From assembly GCF_000158095.2 (NCBI RefSeq), contig NZ_CM011002.1, forward strand, positions 3,762,703-3,826,702: a DNA stretch of 64,000 nucleotides, read 5' to 3'. The position numbers and the translations under genes were made by a program. The stretch comes from Roseibium alexandrii DFL-11. GTDB lineage: Bacteria > Pseudomonadota > Alphaproteobacteria > Rhizobiales > Stappiaceae. The notes beneath the pieces are model-generated. The model was given only the letters and a program-made list of their open reading frames with translations, was not told the DNA's origin and did not search any database. Of this stretch, positions 7,919 to 15,958 are shown piece by piece; the first letter of the stretch is position 1; the number at the start of each line of letters is the position of its first letter.

Positions 7919-8728
7919 TCACAGAACGGAGATGTTTTTTTCTTCCAGGGCCGACACCAGATCACGGACCCGGTCAGCGTTATCCTTCGCAACTGCACCA
8001 TCGCGGTTCCAAAGGCCGTTCTCAAATCCTACCCGGGCCTTGCCACCGTTCTCGATGGCATACACCAGACATTCTGTTTCCCGGTGCCCAAAGGCACACA
8101 CACCCCAGTCGATCTCATGATCGCTCCGGCGCGCTTTCAACCTATCCAGAAAGGGGTGCAGATCTTCCGGCGCACTTTCCTGATTGTCCGCATAGCGGCC
8201 TAGAACCAGCAGCACCTGATGCGTAATGCCAGGAATACTGCCGTTTTCGACGAGTTCGAAGAACCGGTCGAGGTCCTCTGCACTGTAGAGGATGTGTTGA
8301 ACAGATATTCCTTCCTTCAGGGCCCAGGAATAAAACTCTGCAGCCGTATCTATGTCATCGTCCGGCAGCATCTCGCGGACAGCAATCGACACCATTGACG
8401 GCCTTAACTCCTGGACCAGTTTGCGCTGGTCTTCCGGTGTGTATTTTCCAACAGCTTCGGTGGTGATTTGAACCTGCATTTGCGGCAATGCAGCATTCAA
8501 TTCCGACAAGAGCGCCTGGTAAAGGTCTTTGTCCAGAACATGCCCGCCTGTTTCGTCGCGGACATGGGCATGTATTGCGCCCGCGCCGGCTTCGAAACAG
8601 GCGACAGCTGTCTCCACCGTTTCGGTGATCGACATCGGCAGCCTCGGATGATCCACCTTGGTACGCCGCGCGCCATTCGGCGCCACCATGATAAGTGGCA
8701 GCACCTGAGGTTTGGTATCAGGGCTCAT
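7919..8728 (-). CDS. Beta-keto acid cleavage enzyme (BKACE, DUF849)
   Basis: The 269-residue protein matches the BKACE family: APNGARRTK at the N terminus, the zinc-ligand motif AIHAHVRDETG, the TTEA strand end and the C-terminal RVGFENG motif. BKACE enzymes condense a beta-keto acid with acetyl-CoA to give acetoacetate and a new acyl-CoA. The gene starts 2 bases after the aminotransferase stop, so the pair is translationally coupled. A consistent reading is that the aminotransferase converts a beta-amino acid to the beta-keto acid that BKACE cleaves. The exact substrate class cannot be set from sequence alone. Confidence 0.88.
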   Translation of the reverse strand: MSPDTKPQVLPLIMVAPNGARRTKVDHPRLPMSITETVETAVACFEAGAGAIHAHVRDETGGHVLDKDLYQALLSELNAALPQMQVQITTEAVGKYTPEDQRKLVQELRPSMVSIAVREMLPDDDIDTAAEFYSWALKEGISVQHILYSAEDLDRFFELVENGSIPGITHQVLLVLGRYADNQESAPEDLHPFLDRLKARRSDHEIDWGVCAFGHRETECLVYAIENGGKARVGFENGLWNRDGAVAKDNADRVRDLVSALEEKNISVL

Positions 8729-8730
8729 GA

Positions 8731-10047
8731 TCAGAAGACGGCCTTGAACGCAGTTTGCAATTTATCTGTAATCTCCGAGATGTGCTGATCTTCCATGATG
8801 AAGGGCGGCGCCAGCAAGATGTGATCACCTTTCACCCCGTCAATCGTGCCGCCCATCGGGTAACAGATCAGCCCGGCTTCGAACGCGGCCTTTTTCAGCG
8901 CCTTGTTCACCCCGCGCTTCGTGTCAAACGGCGTTTTACTCTCCCGGTCTTCAACAATTTCAATGCCGCGGAACAGGCCGCGTCCACGGATATCGCCAAC
9001 ATGGGGATGCTGTCCGAAAGCCTCTCTCAGGGTCGCATCCAGTTTGTCACCCAGAGGATGAACCTGATCGACCAGTCCACCGGTGAGCTTTTTCAGGACG
9101 GCAAGAGAGGCCGCGCACGCCGTCGGATGGCCAATATATGTGTGGCCGTGCTGGAAGAAACCGGACCCGTTCTCGATGGCCTCATAGATCTCCGAAGTAC
9201 ACAGCATGGCCCCAATCGGCTGATACCCCGCACCAAGGCCCTTGGCGATTGCAAGGATATCCGGAGCTATGTCGTCCTGCTCACAAGCAAACAGGCTGCC
9301 TGTACGCCCCATGCCGCACATCACTTCATCTAGGATGAGCAAAATCCCATAGTGATCGCAGATTTCCCGGATCCGCTTGAAGTAGCCTTCGACAGGCGTA
9401 ACCGCACCTGCGGTTGCGCCGACGACCGGTTCGGCCACAAATGCCATGACGTTTTCCGCGCCAAGGCGCTGAATTTCGGTTTCAAGTTCATTGGCAACGC
9501 GCTGACCGTATTCGACGGCCGTTTCGTCGTCCGCCCGTCCGCGATACTCGTAACAGGGTGAAATGTGGGAGGTTTCGATCATTAACGGCGCGAAGGGTTC
9601 ACGGCGCCACTGGTTACCACCCGTCGCCAGCGCCCCAAGCGTGTTGCCGTGATAGCTTTGCCGGCGGGCAATGACCCGGTGTCTGGATGTTTCGCCTTTT
9701 TCCAGAAAATACTGACGCGCCAGTTTCAGCGCGGCTTCCATTGCCTCCGAACCGCCGGAGACGAAATAAACACGATCCAGTTTGCCCGGTGCATGTTCGA
9801 TCAGAAGATCAGCAAGCTGCTCTGCAGGTTCTGAGGTAAAAAACCCGGTATGCGCAAACGCAATGTGGTCGACCTGGCCCTTGATCGCCGCTGTCACGTC
9901 CGGATCGCTATGACCGAGACAAGACACCGCTGCTCCACCGGACCCATCAAAATATTTTTTTCCATTACTATCAATGATGTAACACCCATCACCACCAACG
10001 GCGACAGGGGTAGATGCTTTCGTATGACGCGGAAAAACGTGAGACAT
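8731..10047 (-). CDS. Class III (omega) aminotransferase
   Basis: The 438-residue PLP enzyme of the class III family has the substrate-side DGSGGAAVSCLGHSDP motif, the SGGSEAMEAALKLARQY cofactor segment, the DEVMCGMGRTG aspartate motif and the PLP lysine in AIAKGLGAGYQPIG. Family members move amino groups from omega- or beta-amino compounds. The ATG at 10047 gives MSHVFPRH, a common family start; an ATG six codons upstream is also possible. It is the first gene of an operon with BKACE and purU, and two near-identical operator-like palindromes lie 46-90 bases upstream. Confidence 0.9.
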   Translation of the reverse strand: MSHVFPRHTKASTPVAVGGDGCYIIDSNGKKYFDGSGGAAVSCLGHSDPDVTAAIKGQVDHIAFAHTGFFTSEPAEQLADLLIEHAPGKLDRVYFVSGGSEAMEAALKLARQYFLEKGETSRHRVIARRQSYHGNTLGALATGGNQWRREPFAPLMIETSHISPCYEYRGRADDETAVEYGQRVANELETEIQRLGAENVMAFVAEPVVGATAGAVTPVEGYFKRIREICDHYGILLILDEVMCGMGRTGSLFACEQDDIAPDILAIAKGLGAGYQPIGAMLCTSEIYEAIENGSGFFQHGHTYIGHPTACAASLAVLKKLTGGLVDQVHPLGDKLDATLREAFGQHPHVGDIRGRGLFRGIEIVEDRESKTPFDTKRGVNKALKKAAFEAGLICYPMGGTIDGVKGDHILLAPPFIMEDQHISEITDKLQTAFKAVF

Positions 10048-10092
10048 GAACACGAACCTCACCAAGGGTGTATCGCGCCGGAATGTGCGCTT

Positions 10093-10137
10093 GAGACATT
10101 TGTATCATGATTTTGCATTCTGTGAAACAAATGTTTC
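10093..10137. promoter_or_regulatory. Two matching 14-bp palindromes upstream of the aminotransferase operon
   Basis: GAAACAAATGTTTC at 10124-10137 is a perfect 6+2+6 palindrome. On the minus strand GATACAAATGTCTC (10093-10106) matches it at 12 of 14 positions. Their centres are 31 bases apart, about three helical turns, so a regulator could sit on the same DNA face. They lie just upstream of the aminotransferase gene and about 100 bases before the divergent lipoprotein gene. Confidence 0.6.
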
Positions 10138-10234
10138 TTTATCACGTTAACCATCTCTTTCATTAAAATTTTAATCAAATTGTTGGCAGGTCTGGTGCGG
10201 GGGCAAACACTTAGAATTTGCAAGGCTGTTTGTT

Positions 10235-10651
10235 ATGCGTCAGCGTTTTTTAGCCTGGATAATGTTTTTGGGATTGTCCGTTGTTTTGGTTGGATGTGGA
10301 TCGGTTGCTGGTGTCACCGGCATGGGTTGGGCAACAGCCTCGCACAGTGCGATCGACTACAACGACTCCGCCTGGTGTGTGCCGAGAAAACTCAAAAAGG
10401 TCCTGAACAAGGTCGCCAAACGGTACGGGCCGGTGAAGGTGAATTCCACCAAACGCTGGTGGTTCGAGAATTGGCGCAAAGGTGGAGCCAAGAACTCCTA
10501 CCATCTGAACTGCCAGGCGGTGGACTTCTCTGTTGGCGGCAACCCGTCCTCCGTATTGGCTTTCCTGAAATCCCAGTCTGCAGTTGGCGGTTACAAGTAC
10601 TATTCGTCAGGGTTTTATCACATTGACACCGGGCCACGCCGCACCTGGTAA
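10235..10651 (+). CDS. Lipoprotein with peptidase M15-like domain
   Basis: The 138-residue protein starts with a lipoprotein signal whose lipobox LVGC places the lipidated Cys at residue 21. The C-terminal two thirds resembles the M15 D,D-carboxypeptidase fold: the SYHLNCQAVDF segment supplies His and Asp metal ligands and GFYHIDTGPRR the second His. A role in trimming peptidoglycan from the envelope is plausible. It is shorter than classical enzymes but has the core motifs. The gene stands alone, divergent from the aminotransferase operon, and is followed by a strong hairpin. Confidence 0.75.
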   Translation: MRQRFLAWIMFLGLSVVLVGCGSVAGVTGMGWATASHSAIDYNDSAWCVPRKLKKVLNKVAKRYGPVKVNSTKRWWFENWRKGGAKNSYHLNCQAVDFSVGGNPSSVLAFLKSQSAVGGYKYYSSGFYHIDTGPRRTW

Positions 10652-10659
10652 CAAAACAA

Positions 10660-10689
10660 AAGGCTCCGGGGGATTGCCGCCGGAGCCTT
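10660..10689. terminator. Bidirectional intrinsic terminator between the lipoprotein and ArsC-like genes
   Basis: AAGGCTCCGG at 10660-10669 pairs perfectly with CCGGAGCCTT at 10680-10689. On the minus strand it is followed by TTTGTTTTGTT, so it serves the convergent ArsC-like gene best; on the plus strand the trailing TTGGTTCTTT is weaker. Confidence 0.7.
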
Positions 10690-10716
10690 GGTTCTTTCGC
10701 AGATCAAGTGAGTGCG

Positions 10717-11076
10717 TTACTTCATTTCACCCAACTCCAGCGCCATTTCCCAGGCAACAGCGTCAAACCCGATGAAATTCTTTTCAGCGCCTTCCACGAT
10801 CGGGCGCTTAATGACGGATGGATTTTCGATCATGACGTCCAGCGCGCTTTTTGCATCGGTCACGCCCTCCTGGGTGGCTTCATCCAGCCGGCGCCAGGTC
10901 GTGCCGCGCTTGTTCAAAACCGCTTCCCAGCCGAAGTCGCCCACAAACTTGGCGAGCTTGTCGGCATCGATGCCGTCTTTCTTGTAGTCGTGAAAACTGT
11001 ACTCCACCCCGGCTTCATCCAGAAACTTCCGCGCTTTCTTGACCGTATCGCAATTCTTGATGCCGTAGACCTTCAT
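10717..11076 (-). CDS. Spx/ArsC-family protein (YffB-like)
   Basis: The 119-residue thioredoxin-fold protein begins MKVYGIKNCDTVKKARKF, with one active-site Cys (NCDTV) instead of a CxxC pair, and contains the family's NKRGTTWRRL and the IKRPIVE motif near the C terminus. These features fit the YffB branch of the arsenate reductase family, whose physiological reaction is often thiol-dependent reduction rather than arsenate reduction. The ATG at 11076 matches the family N terminus; upstream in-frame codons add an unsupported extension. It is convergent with the lipoprotein gene. Confidence 0.85.
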   Translation of the reverse strand: MKVYGIKNCDTVKKARKFLDEAGVEYSFHDYKKDGIDADKLAKFVGDFGWEAVLNKRGTTWRRLDEATQEGVTDAKSALDVMIENPSVIKRPIVEGAEKNFIGFDAVAWEMALELGEMK

Positions 11077-11252
11077 GATGCCTCTTACCGGTTTGAAGTT
11101 CATTTGGCGGCACAATTGCTTTTTGTTTTGAGTGTTTCAAGACCATCGCCCAACAATCCACGGCCAGCCCGGTTCCGTCTTGACGCGGGCGCTTCAAGCT
11201 GCACTGTCGTCAACTACGATCAGTCCACTTTTTCGCCAGGCGTTCAGACACT

Positions 11253-12992
11253 GTGACCGACCCCGCCACTCCATCAAAGGTACCCGCAACCGCTGCAGAT
11301 GCGGCATGGCCCAACCCCGGGCACGGCAACTGGCGCCAACGGCTGCGCCTGTGGAGCGGTCTGGTCCTTTTCCTGTTTTGCCTCAGTCACTTTTCCAACC
11401 ACGCAATGGGCATCATTTCCGTGAATGCGATGGAGAAAATGTCGCTCTGGCACTACTGGATCTGGCGCGGGCCGATCGGCGAAACCGTGTTGATCACGGC
11501 AGCACTCACCCATGTCGCGCTGGCGCTCTGGCGAACATCCAAGAGACGAACTTTGCGCATGCCGCCCTGGGAGTTCGCTCAGCTTGTACTTGGGCTTTAC
11601 ATCCCCTGGACGCTCATTCCGCATGTCATCACAACGATGGGTTTGGCGAAAGAATTCGGCTTTATCCCAAACTACCACCAGATGCTGACGATCCTTTGGC
11701 CGCAAAATGCCGTCATGCAATCCATACTTTTGCTGGTGGTTTGGACCCATGCGGTGATCGGGCTGCACTTCTGGCTGCGGCTCTACCCGTTCTACCACCG
11801 GATCAAGTACATGGCGCTGGCCGCCGCCATTGCATGGCCTGTGATGGCTCTTTGGGGCTTTGTCGAAGGCGCCCGGCGCCTCGCTTTGGCAAAAGACGTA
11901 ACAGTCAAGGTCTCGGAAGATCAGTGGGTATGGCTCTACGCGCAGACCGACAATATCAGAGCCGTTGTGTTCGGTCTGATACTCTTGAGCCTGTTTGTCA
12001 TTGTCGTCCGATATCTCGCAAGCCGTGTTTCTGCAGGCATTTCGATCTCTTATCCCGGCGGTTTGACCGTTCGGGCACAACCGGGTGCATCTCTTCTTGA
12101 GATCAGCCGCATGAACGGAATTCCCGTCGCTTCTGTTTGTGGAGGCCGTGCACGCTGTTCGACCTGCCGCGTCAAGGTTTTGAACGGACTGGATAGTTTG
12201 TCACAGCCAAACCCGGCGGAGACAACAGTCTTGAAGCGGATTGGCGTTCCGGAGGATGTCCGTCTGGCTTGCCAGATCCGGCCTGCGGCAAATCTGGAAA
12301 TCCAACCCCTGGTGCCGGTGAAAGCAAACTTGGTACGGCAGGACCATGTTCAGGATGCTTACTATTGGGGCGTCGAACAGGATGTCGTCGTCATGTTCGT
12401 CGACCTCCGAAACTTCACCAGCATGACCGAGGCGCAACTTGCCTACGATGTCGTTTTTCTTCTGAACCAGTATCTTGACCGCGTTTCGGCAGTGATCCGG
12501 GCAGAAGGCGGGTATGTCGACAAGTTCATTGGTGATGGCGTCATGGCCATATTCGGGATGGAAACAGGTGCCGAGACAGGTGCCCGGCAAGCATTAATGG
12601 CCTGCCGTGGCATTGAGCAGGTTATGGAAGCACTGAACACCGAAAAAGGCCCGCAGTTCCGCGACACGATCCGTCTCGGTGTTGGCCTCCATCTTGGCCA
12701 GGCCATCCTGGGACGTATTGGTGCGGCTGGATCCGGCAAATCCGAAGGCGGATTGACAGCGCTTGGTGATGTTGTCAACACGGCCAGCAGGCTGGAATCT
12801 GAAAATAAGCCCAGGGGCAGCTTTCTCGTTGTTTCCAAGGACGTTATCGACGCGGCTCGCGCTACGGCACCTGACGATGCGCTCTGCGAAATCAACGTGC
12901 GCGGCAAGGAAAAACCACTACAAGTCTTTGCACTTGGGCAGATGAGTGGTTTATTGCTGCCCGGGGAAACGGGGGCGAAAAACCCCGTGTAG
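11253..12992 (+). CDS. Membrane adenylate cyclase with candidate heme anchor, 2Fe-2S domain and class III cyclase domain
   Basis: The 579-residue protein has six predicted membrane helices within residues 32-256, with His at 46, 50, 87, 124, 166 and 172 placed for heme coordination. A plant-type ferredoxin domain follows (about 263-355), with cysteines 296, 302, 305 and 340. A class III nucleotide cyclase domain occupies about 373-565: metal Asp 384 in FVDLRNFT and Asp 428 in GDGVMAIFG, and DVVNTASRLE late in the domain. The anchor resembles the diheme succinate-dehydrogenase-type domain of Sinorhizobium meliloti CyaC, a quinone-responsive cyclase (established for that protein). Redox control of cAMP here is inference. 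The start is GTG with a weak ribosome site; argE-like follows 15 bases later. Confidence 0.88.
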   Translation: MTDPATPSKVPATAADAAWPNPGHGNWRQRLRLWSGLVLFLFCLSHFSNHAMGIISVNAMEKMSLWHYWIWRGPIGETVLITAALTHVALALWRTSKRRTLRMPPWEFAQLVLGLYIPWTLIPHVITTMGLAKEFGFIPNYHQMLTILWPQNAVMQSILLLVVWTHAVIGLHFWLRLYPFYHRIKYMALAAAIAWPVMALWGFVEGARRLALAKDVTVKVSEDQWVWLYAQTDNIRAVVFGLILLSLFVIVVRYLASRVSAGISISYPGGLTVRAQPGASLLEISRMNGIPVASVCGGRARCSTCRVKVLNGLDSLSQPNPAETTVLKRIGVPEDVRLACQIRPAANLEIQPLVPVKANLVRQDHVQDAYYWGVEQDVVVMFVDLRNFTSMTEAQLAYDVVFLLNQYLDRVSAVIRAEGGYVDKFIGDGVMAIFGMETGAETGARQALMACRGIEQVMEALNTEKGPQFRDTIRLGVGLHLGQAILGRIGAAGSGKSEGGLTALGDVVNTASRLESENKPRGSFLVVSKDVIDAARATAPDDALCEINVRGKEKPLQVFALGQMSGLLLPGETGAKNPV

Positions 12993-13007
12993 CAAGCTGG
13001 GGCGAAT

Positions 13008-14168
13008 GTGCCAAAAACCTATACACCGCAGGAAATGCTGACGAAACTCGTGTCCTTCAACACGGTGTCGGATCGCAGCAATCTCGAGCTTATTTCATTC
13101 GTCGAAGAGTACCTTTCCAGTTACGGCATATCGTCCGTGCGCGTACCAGACGAAACGGGTGAAAAGGCTGCCTTGTTTGCCACTGTCGGGCCAAATGTCG
13201 ATGGCGGTATCGTTTTGTCGGCACACACCGACGTCGTGCCCGTCGACGGACAGAACTGGACGTCGGATCCGTTCTCGGCATGGGAGGACGGCGGCCGCCT
13301 CTACGGGCGTGGCACCGCCGACATGAAAGGGTTTGCGGCAACGGTTCTGGCAAAAGTGCCGGATTTTCTGAGCGCAAACCTGTCCAAACCAATCCACATC
13401 GCACTGTCTTATGATGAAGAAGTGGGCTGTTTCGGCGCGCCGCCGATGATCAAGGCGATGCTGGTTGAGGGGCCGCATCCTTCCGCAGTGATCGTTGGCG
13501 AGCCGACGAACATGAAGGTGGTGACTGGACACAAGGGCATTGCCGTTCTGAAAACCCGGGTCCACGGACATCCCGTGCACTCCAGCCAGCTGCACCGCGG
13601 GGTGTCTGCTATTTCTGCTGCTGTAAAGCTGATTTCCTGGCTGGACGGACAGACCGAACAGAACAAGGCCAAAGCAGATCTGGAGTGTCCATTCGAGCCG
13701 CCCTACACGACCTTGCATTGCGGCACGATCCAGGGCGGAAAGGCTCACAACATCACGGCACAGAGCTGCGAATTCATGACAGATATCCGGTTGCTACCCG
13801 GCGAGAACCTGGAAGACTGGATTTCGGCATACCAGAATTATGCCGCAGACCTTGTTCTTCCTGACATGCAGGAGATCTCAAAGGATTGCCGGATTGATAT
13901 CGATGTCCGTGCCATGGTTCCGGGCCTGTCTGAAGAAACCGACGGAACCGCCGAGCAATTGGTCCGCCGCCTGACGGGCGACAACGGCCGTCATGTCGTG
14001 GTCTACGCAACAGAAGGCGGTCAGTTTCAGGAACATGGTCTATCCACCGTGGTGTGTGGACCAGGCTCGATTGACCAGGCACATCAGGCTGACGAGTTCA
14101 TCGAACTGGCTGAACTTGGTAAATGTGCCAATTTTCTGGATGACCTGTGCGAAAAAGTTTTGCGCTAA
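13008..14168 (+). CDS. argE: M20 family deacylase, acetylornithine deacetylase (ArgE) type
   Basis: The 386-residue zinc hydrolase has the M20 motifs in order: SAHTDVVPVDG (His 73, Asp 75), GRGTADMKGF (bridging Asp 105), SYDEEVGCFGAP (general-base Glu 137 and metal Glu 138), VGEPTN, and the dimerisation domain with HPVHSS. ArgE removes acetyl from N-acetylornithine; close homologues deacylate other N-acyl amino acids. It begins with GTG 15 bases after the cyclase gene and precedes a peptide-type ABC transporter, so a scavenging role for acylated amino acids or peptides is as likely as arginine synthesis. The exact substrate is uncertain. Confidence 0.85.
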   Translation: MPKTYTPQEMLTKLVSFNTVSDRSNLELISFVEEYLSSYGISSVRVPDETGEKAALFATVGPNVDGGIVLSAHTDVVPVDGQNWTSDPFSAWEDGGRLYGRGTADMKGFAATVLAKVPDFLSANLSKPIHIALSYDEEVGCFGAPPMIKAMLVEGPHPSAVIVGEPTNMKVVTGHKGIAVLKTRVHGHPVHSSQLHRGVSAISAAVKLISWLDGQTEQNKAKADLECPFEPPYTTLHCGTIQGGKAHNITAQSCEFMTDIRLLPGENLEDWISAYQNYAADLVLPDMQEISKDCRIDIDVRAMVPGLSEETDGTAEQLVRRLTGDNGRHVVVYATEGGQFQEHGLSTVVCGPGSIDQAHQADEFIELAELGKCANFLDDLCEKVLR

Positions 14169-14299
14169 ACAGAGAAATCCGATTTGATACATTCCGCCAA
14201 CGCTGTCATGATTGGCACAATTTACGACTTTCTGGTCGTGAAGAAGAATCGAACCACAACGAGTTCATGTAAGCGCTGAAGAGCGCCGAAGAGGGGACT

Positions 14300-15883
14300 A
14301 TGAATACCAAAACCAAATTGATTGCTGCTGCTGTGGCAACGTTTGGCGTGGCATCCGCTGCGCAGGCGGAAACATTGAAGTTTGCGTTTCAGGGGACATT
14401 GAACGCCCTTGACCCGTATAGCCTCAACGAAACCTTCACGCTGTCCGCCCTTGGCAACACGTATGAAGGTCTGACCCGCCGTGGTGCAGACCTGCAGATC
14501 GAGCCGGGCCTTGCCGAACGTTGGGAAGTTGTTGAGCCGAACCGCTGGCGCTTTTACCTTCGCCAAGGCGTCAAGTTCCACAATGGCAGCGACTTCACAG
14601 CTGAAGATGTCGCCTTTTCTGTCGACCGTGTCCGTTCTGAGGGCTCCGACTTGACCACCCGCGTTCCGGGTGATGCCACGGTAGAGATCGTCGATGACTA
14701 CACCGTCGATTTTGTGCTGACCGGCCCGAACCCGATCCTGCACTATGAGTGGGACACGTTCTACATCATGGACAAGGAGTGGACCGAGGCCAACGACGCC
14801 GTCAAAGTCACCTCTGCTTCCGACACCACCCCGAACTATGCGGCCCTGAACGCGAACGGCACCGGCCCGTTCAAGCTTGTGAGCCACGAGCCGGGCGTGA
14901 AAACCGTTTATGAGAAAAACGACGGCTGGTGGGACAGTGCGACCCACAACCTGACCACCGTTGAATTCACCCCGATCGGATCCGATGCAACTCGCGTTGC
15001 AGCGCTTCTGTCCGGCGAGATGGATATGGTTTATCCGATCCCGATCCAGGACATCAAACGCATCAACGACAGCGACGGCACCGTTGCTCTGACCGGTCCG
15101 GAACTGCGCACGATCTTCCTCGGCATGGACCAGATGCGGGATGAGCTGCTCTATTCCGACGTCAAAGGCAAGAACCCGTTCAAGGATGACAAGGTTCGCA
15201 AGGCGTTCTACCAGGCCATCAACATTGAGGCGATCAAGCAGAAAGTGATGCGGAACCTTGCAACACCGTCCGCGATCATGATTTCCCCGTTCCTGTTCTC
15301 CAAGTCTGATGAGTTCGAGCGCTATCCGTATGACCCGCAGGCTGCAATGGATCTTCTTGCAGAAGCCGGGTATCCGGATGGGTTCTCTGTCGGCATGGAC
15401 TGCCCGAACGATCGCTATGTCAACGACGAAGCCATCTGTCAGGCCGTTGCTGCGATGCTCGCCCGCGTTGGCGTCAAGGTGGACCTGAACGCCCAGCCGA
15501 AAGCGAAGTACTTCGCCAAGATCCTGGCCTCTGGTGGCTACGACACGTCGTTCTACCTTCTTGGCTGGACACCGGGCTCTTTCGACAGCTTCAACGTTCT
15601 GTCCAACCTGATGAACTGCCGCGATGAAGCTGGCAAAGGCTCTCCGTTCAACAACGGCGGCTGGTGCGACGCGAAAGTCGACGAGCTGACCCAGCAAATC
15701 CTGGTTGAAAACGATCCGGCGAAACGCGACGAAATGATCGCGGAAGCCTACAAGATCTCTCACGACAACGCCTACTACATCCCGCTGCACCAGCAAGGCC
15801 TGGCGTGGGGCGTTGCTGACAATATTGATCTTGTCCAGCGTGCGGACAACCAGTTCCACTTCCGCTTCGTCACCAAGAACTAA
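14300..15883 (+). CDS. Dipeptide/oligopeptide ABC transporter substrate-binding protein (SBP family 5)
   Basis: The 527-residue periplasmic protein has a signal peptide with cleavage after AAQA (about residue 22). The family 5 hallmarks follow: the N-terminal TLNALDPYSLNETF, GLAERWEVVEPNRWRFYLRQGVKFHNG, AEDVAFSVDR, and the C-terminal IPLHQQGLAWGV. It captures peptides or similar solutes and hands them to the permeases encoded next. GAGG precedes the ATG at good spacing. A hairpin terminator separates it from the permease genes, which usually leaves the binding protein in excess over the membrane parts. Confidence 0.93.
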   Translation: MNTKTKLIAAAVATFGVASAAQAETLKFAFQGTLNALDPYSLNETFTLSALGNTYEGLTRRGADLQIEPGLAERWEVVEPNRWRFYLRQGVKFHNGSDFTAEDVAFSVDRVRSEGSDLTTRVPGDATVEIVDDYTVDFVLTGPNPILHYEWDTFYIMDKEWTEANDAVKVTSASDTTPNYAALNANGTGPFKLVSHEPGVKTVYEKNDGWWDSATHNLTTVEFTPIGSDATRVAALLSGEMDMVYPIPIQDIKRINDSDGTVALTGPELRTIFLGMDQMRDELLYSDVKGKNPFKDDKVRKAFYQAINIEAIKQKVMRNLATPSAIMISPFLFSKSDEFERYPYDPQAAMDLLAEAGYPDGFSVGMDCPNDRYVNDEAICQAVAAMLARVGVKVDLNAQPKAKYFAKILASGGYDTSFYLLGWTPGSFDSFNVLSNLMNCRDEAGKGSPFNNGGWCDAKVDELTQQILVENDPAKRDEMIAEAYKISHDNAYYIPLHQQGLAWGVADNIDLVQRADNQFHFRFVTKN

Positions 15884-15905
15884 GCGGCCCTGCAAAAAAA
15901 ATGAA

Positions 15906-15936
15906 GCGCCCCCGGTTCCGCCGGGGGCGCCTTTTC
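15906..15936 (+). terminator. Intrinsic terminator or attenuator between the binding protein and permease genes
   Basis: GCGCCCCCGG at 15906-15915 pairs perfectly with CCGGGGGCGC at 15921-15930 around a TTCCG loop and is followed by CTTTTCTT. It lies within the transporter operon, so it probably lowers expression of the downstream permease and ATPase genes. Confidence 0.8.
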
Positions 15937-15958
15937 TTGAAAACGTAAAAGAGCCGAA

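Noticed and set aside
11132..12100. 322-residue plus-strand frame in another phase of the cyclase gene
   Set aside because: Low-complexity Arg/Pro-rich translation typical of a wrong frame; the cyclase frame has domains.
14205..14230. Possible sigma-54 promoter (TTGGCAC element) before the SBP gene
   Set aside because: The downstream GC element with TTGC is not at the right distance.
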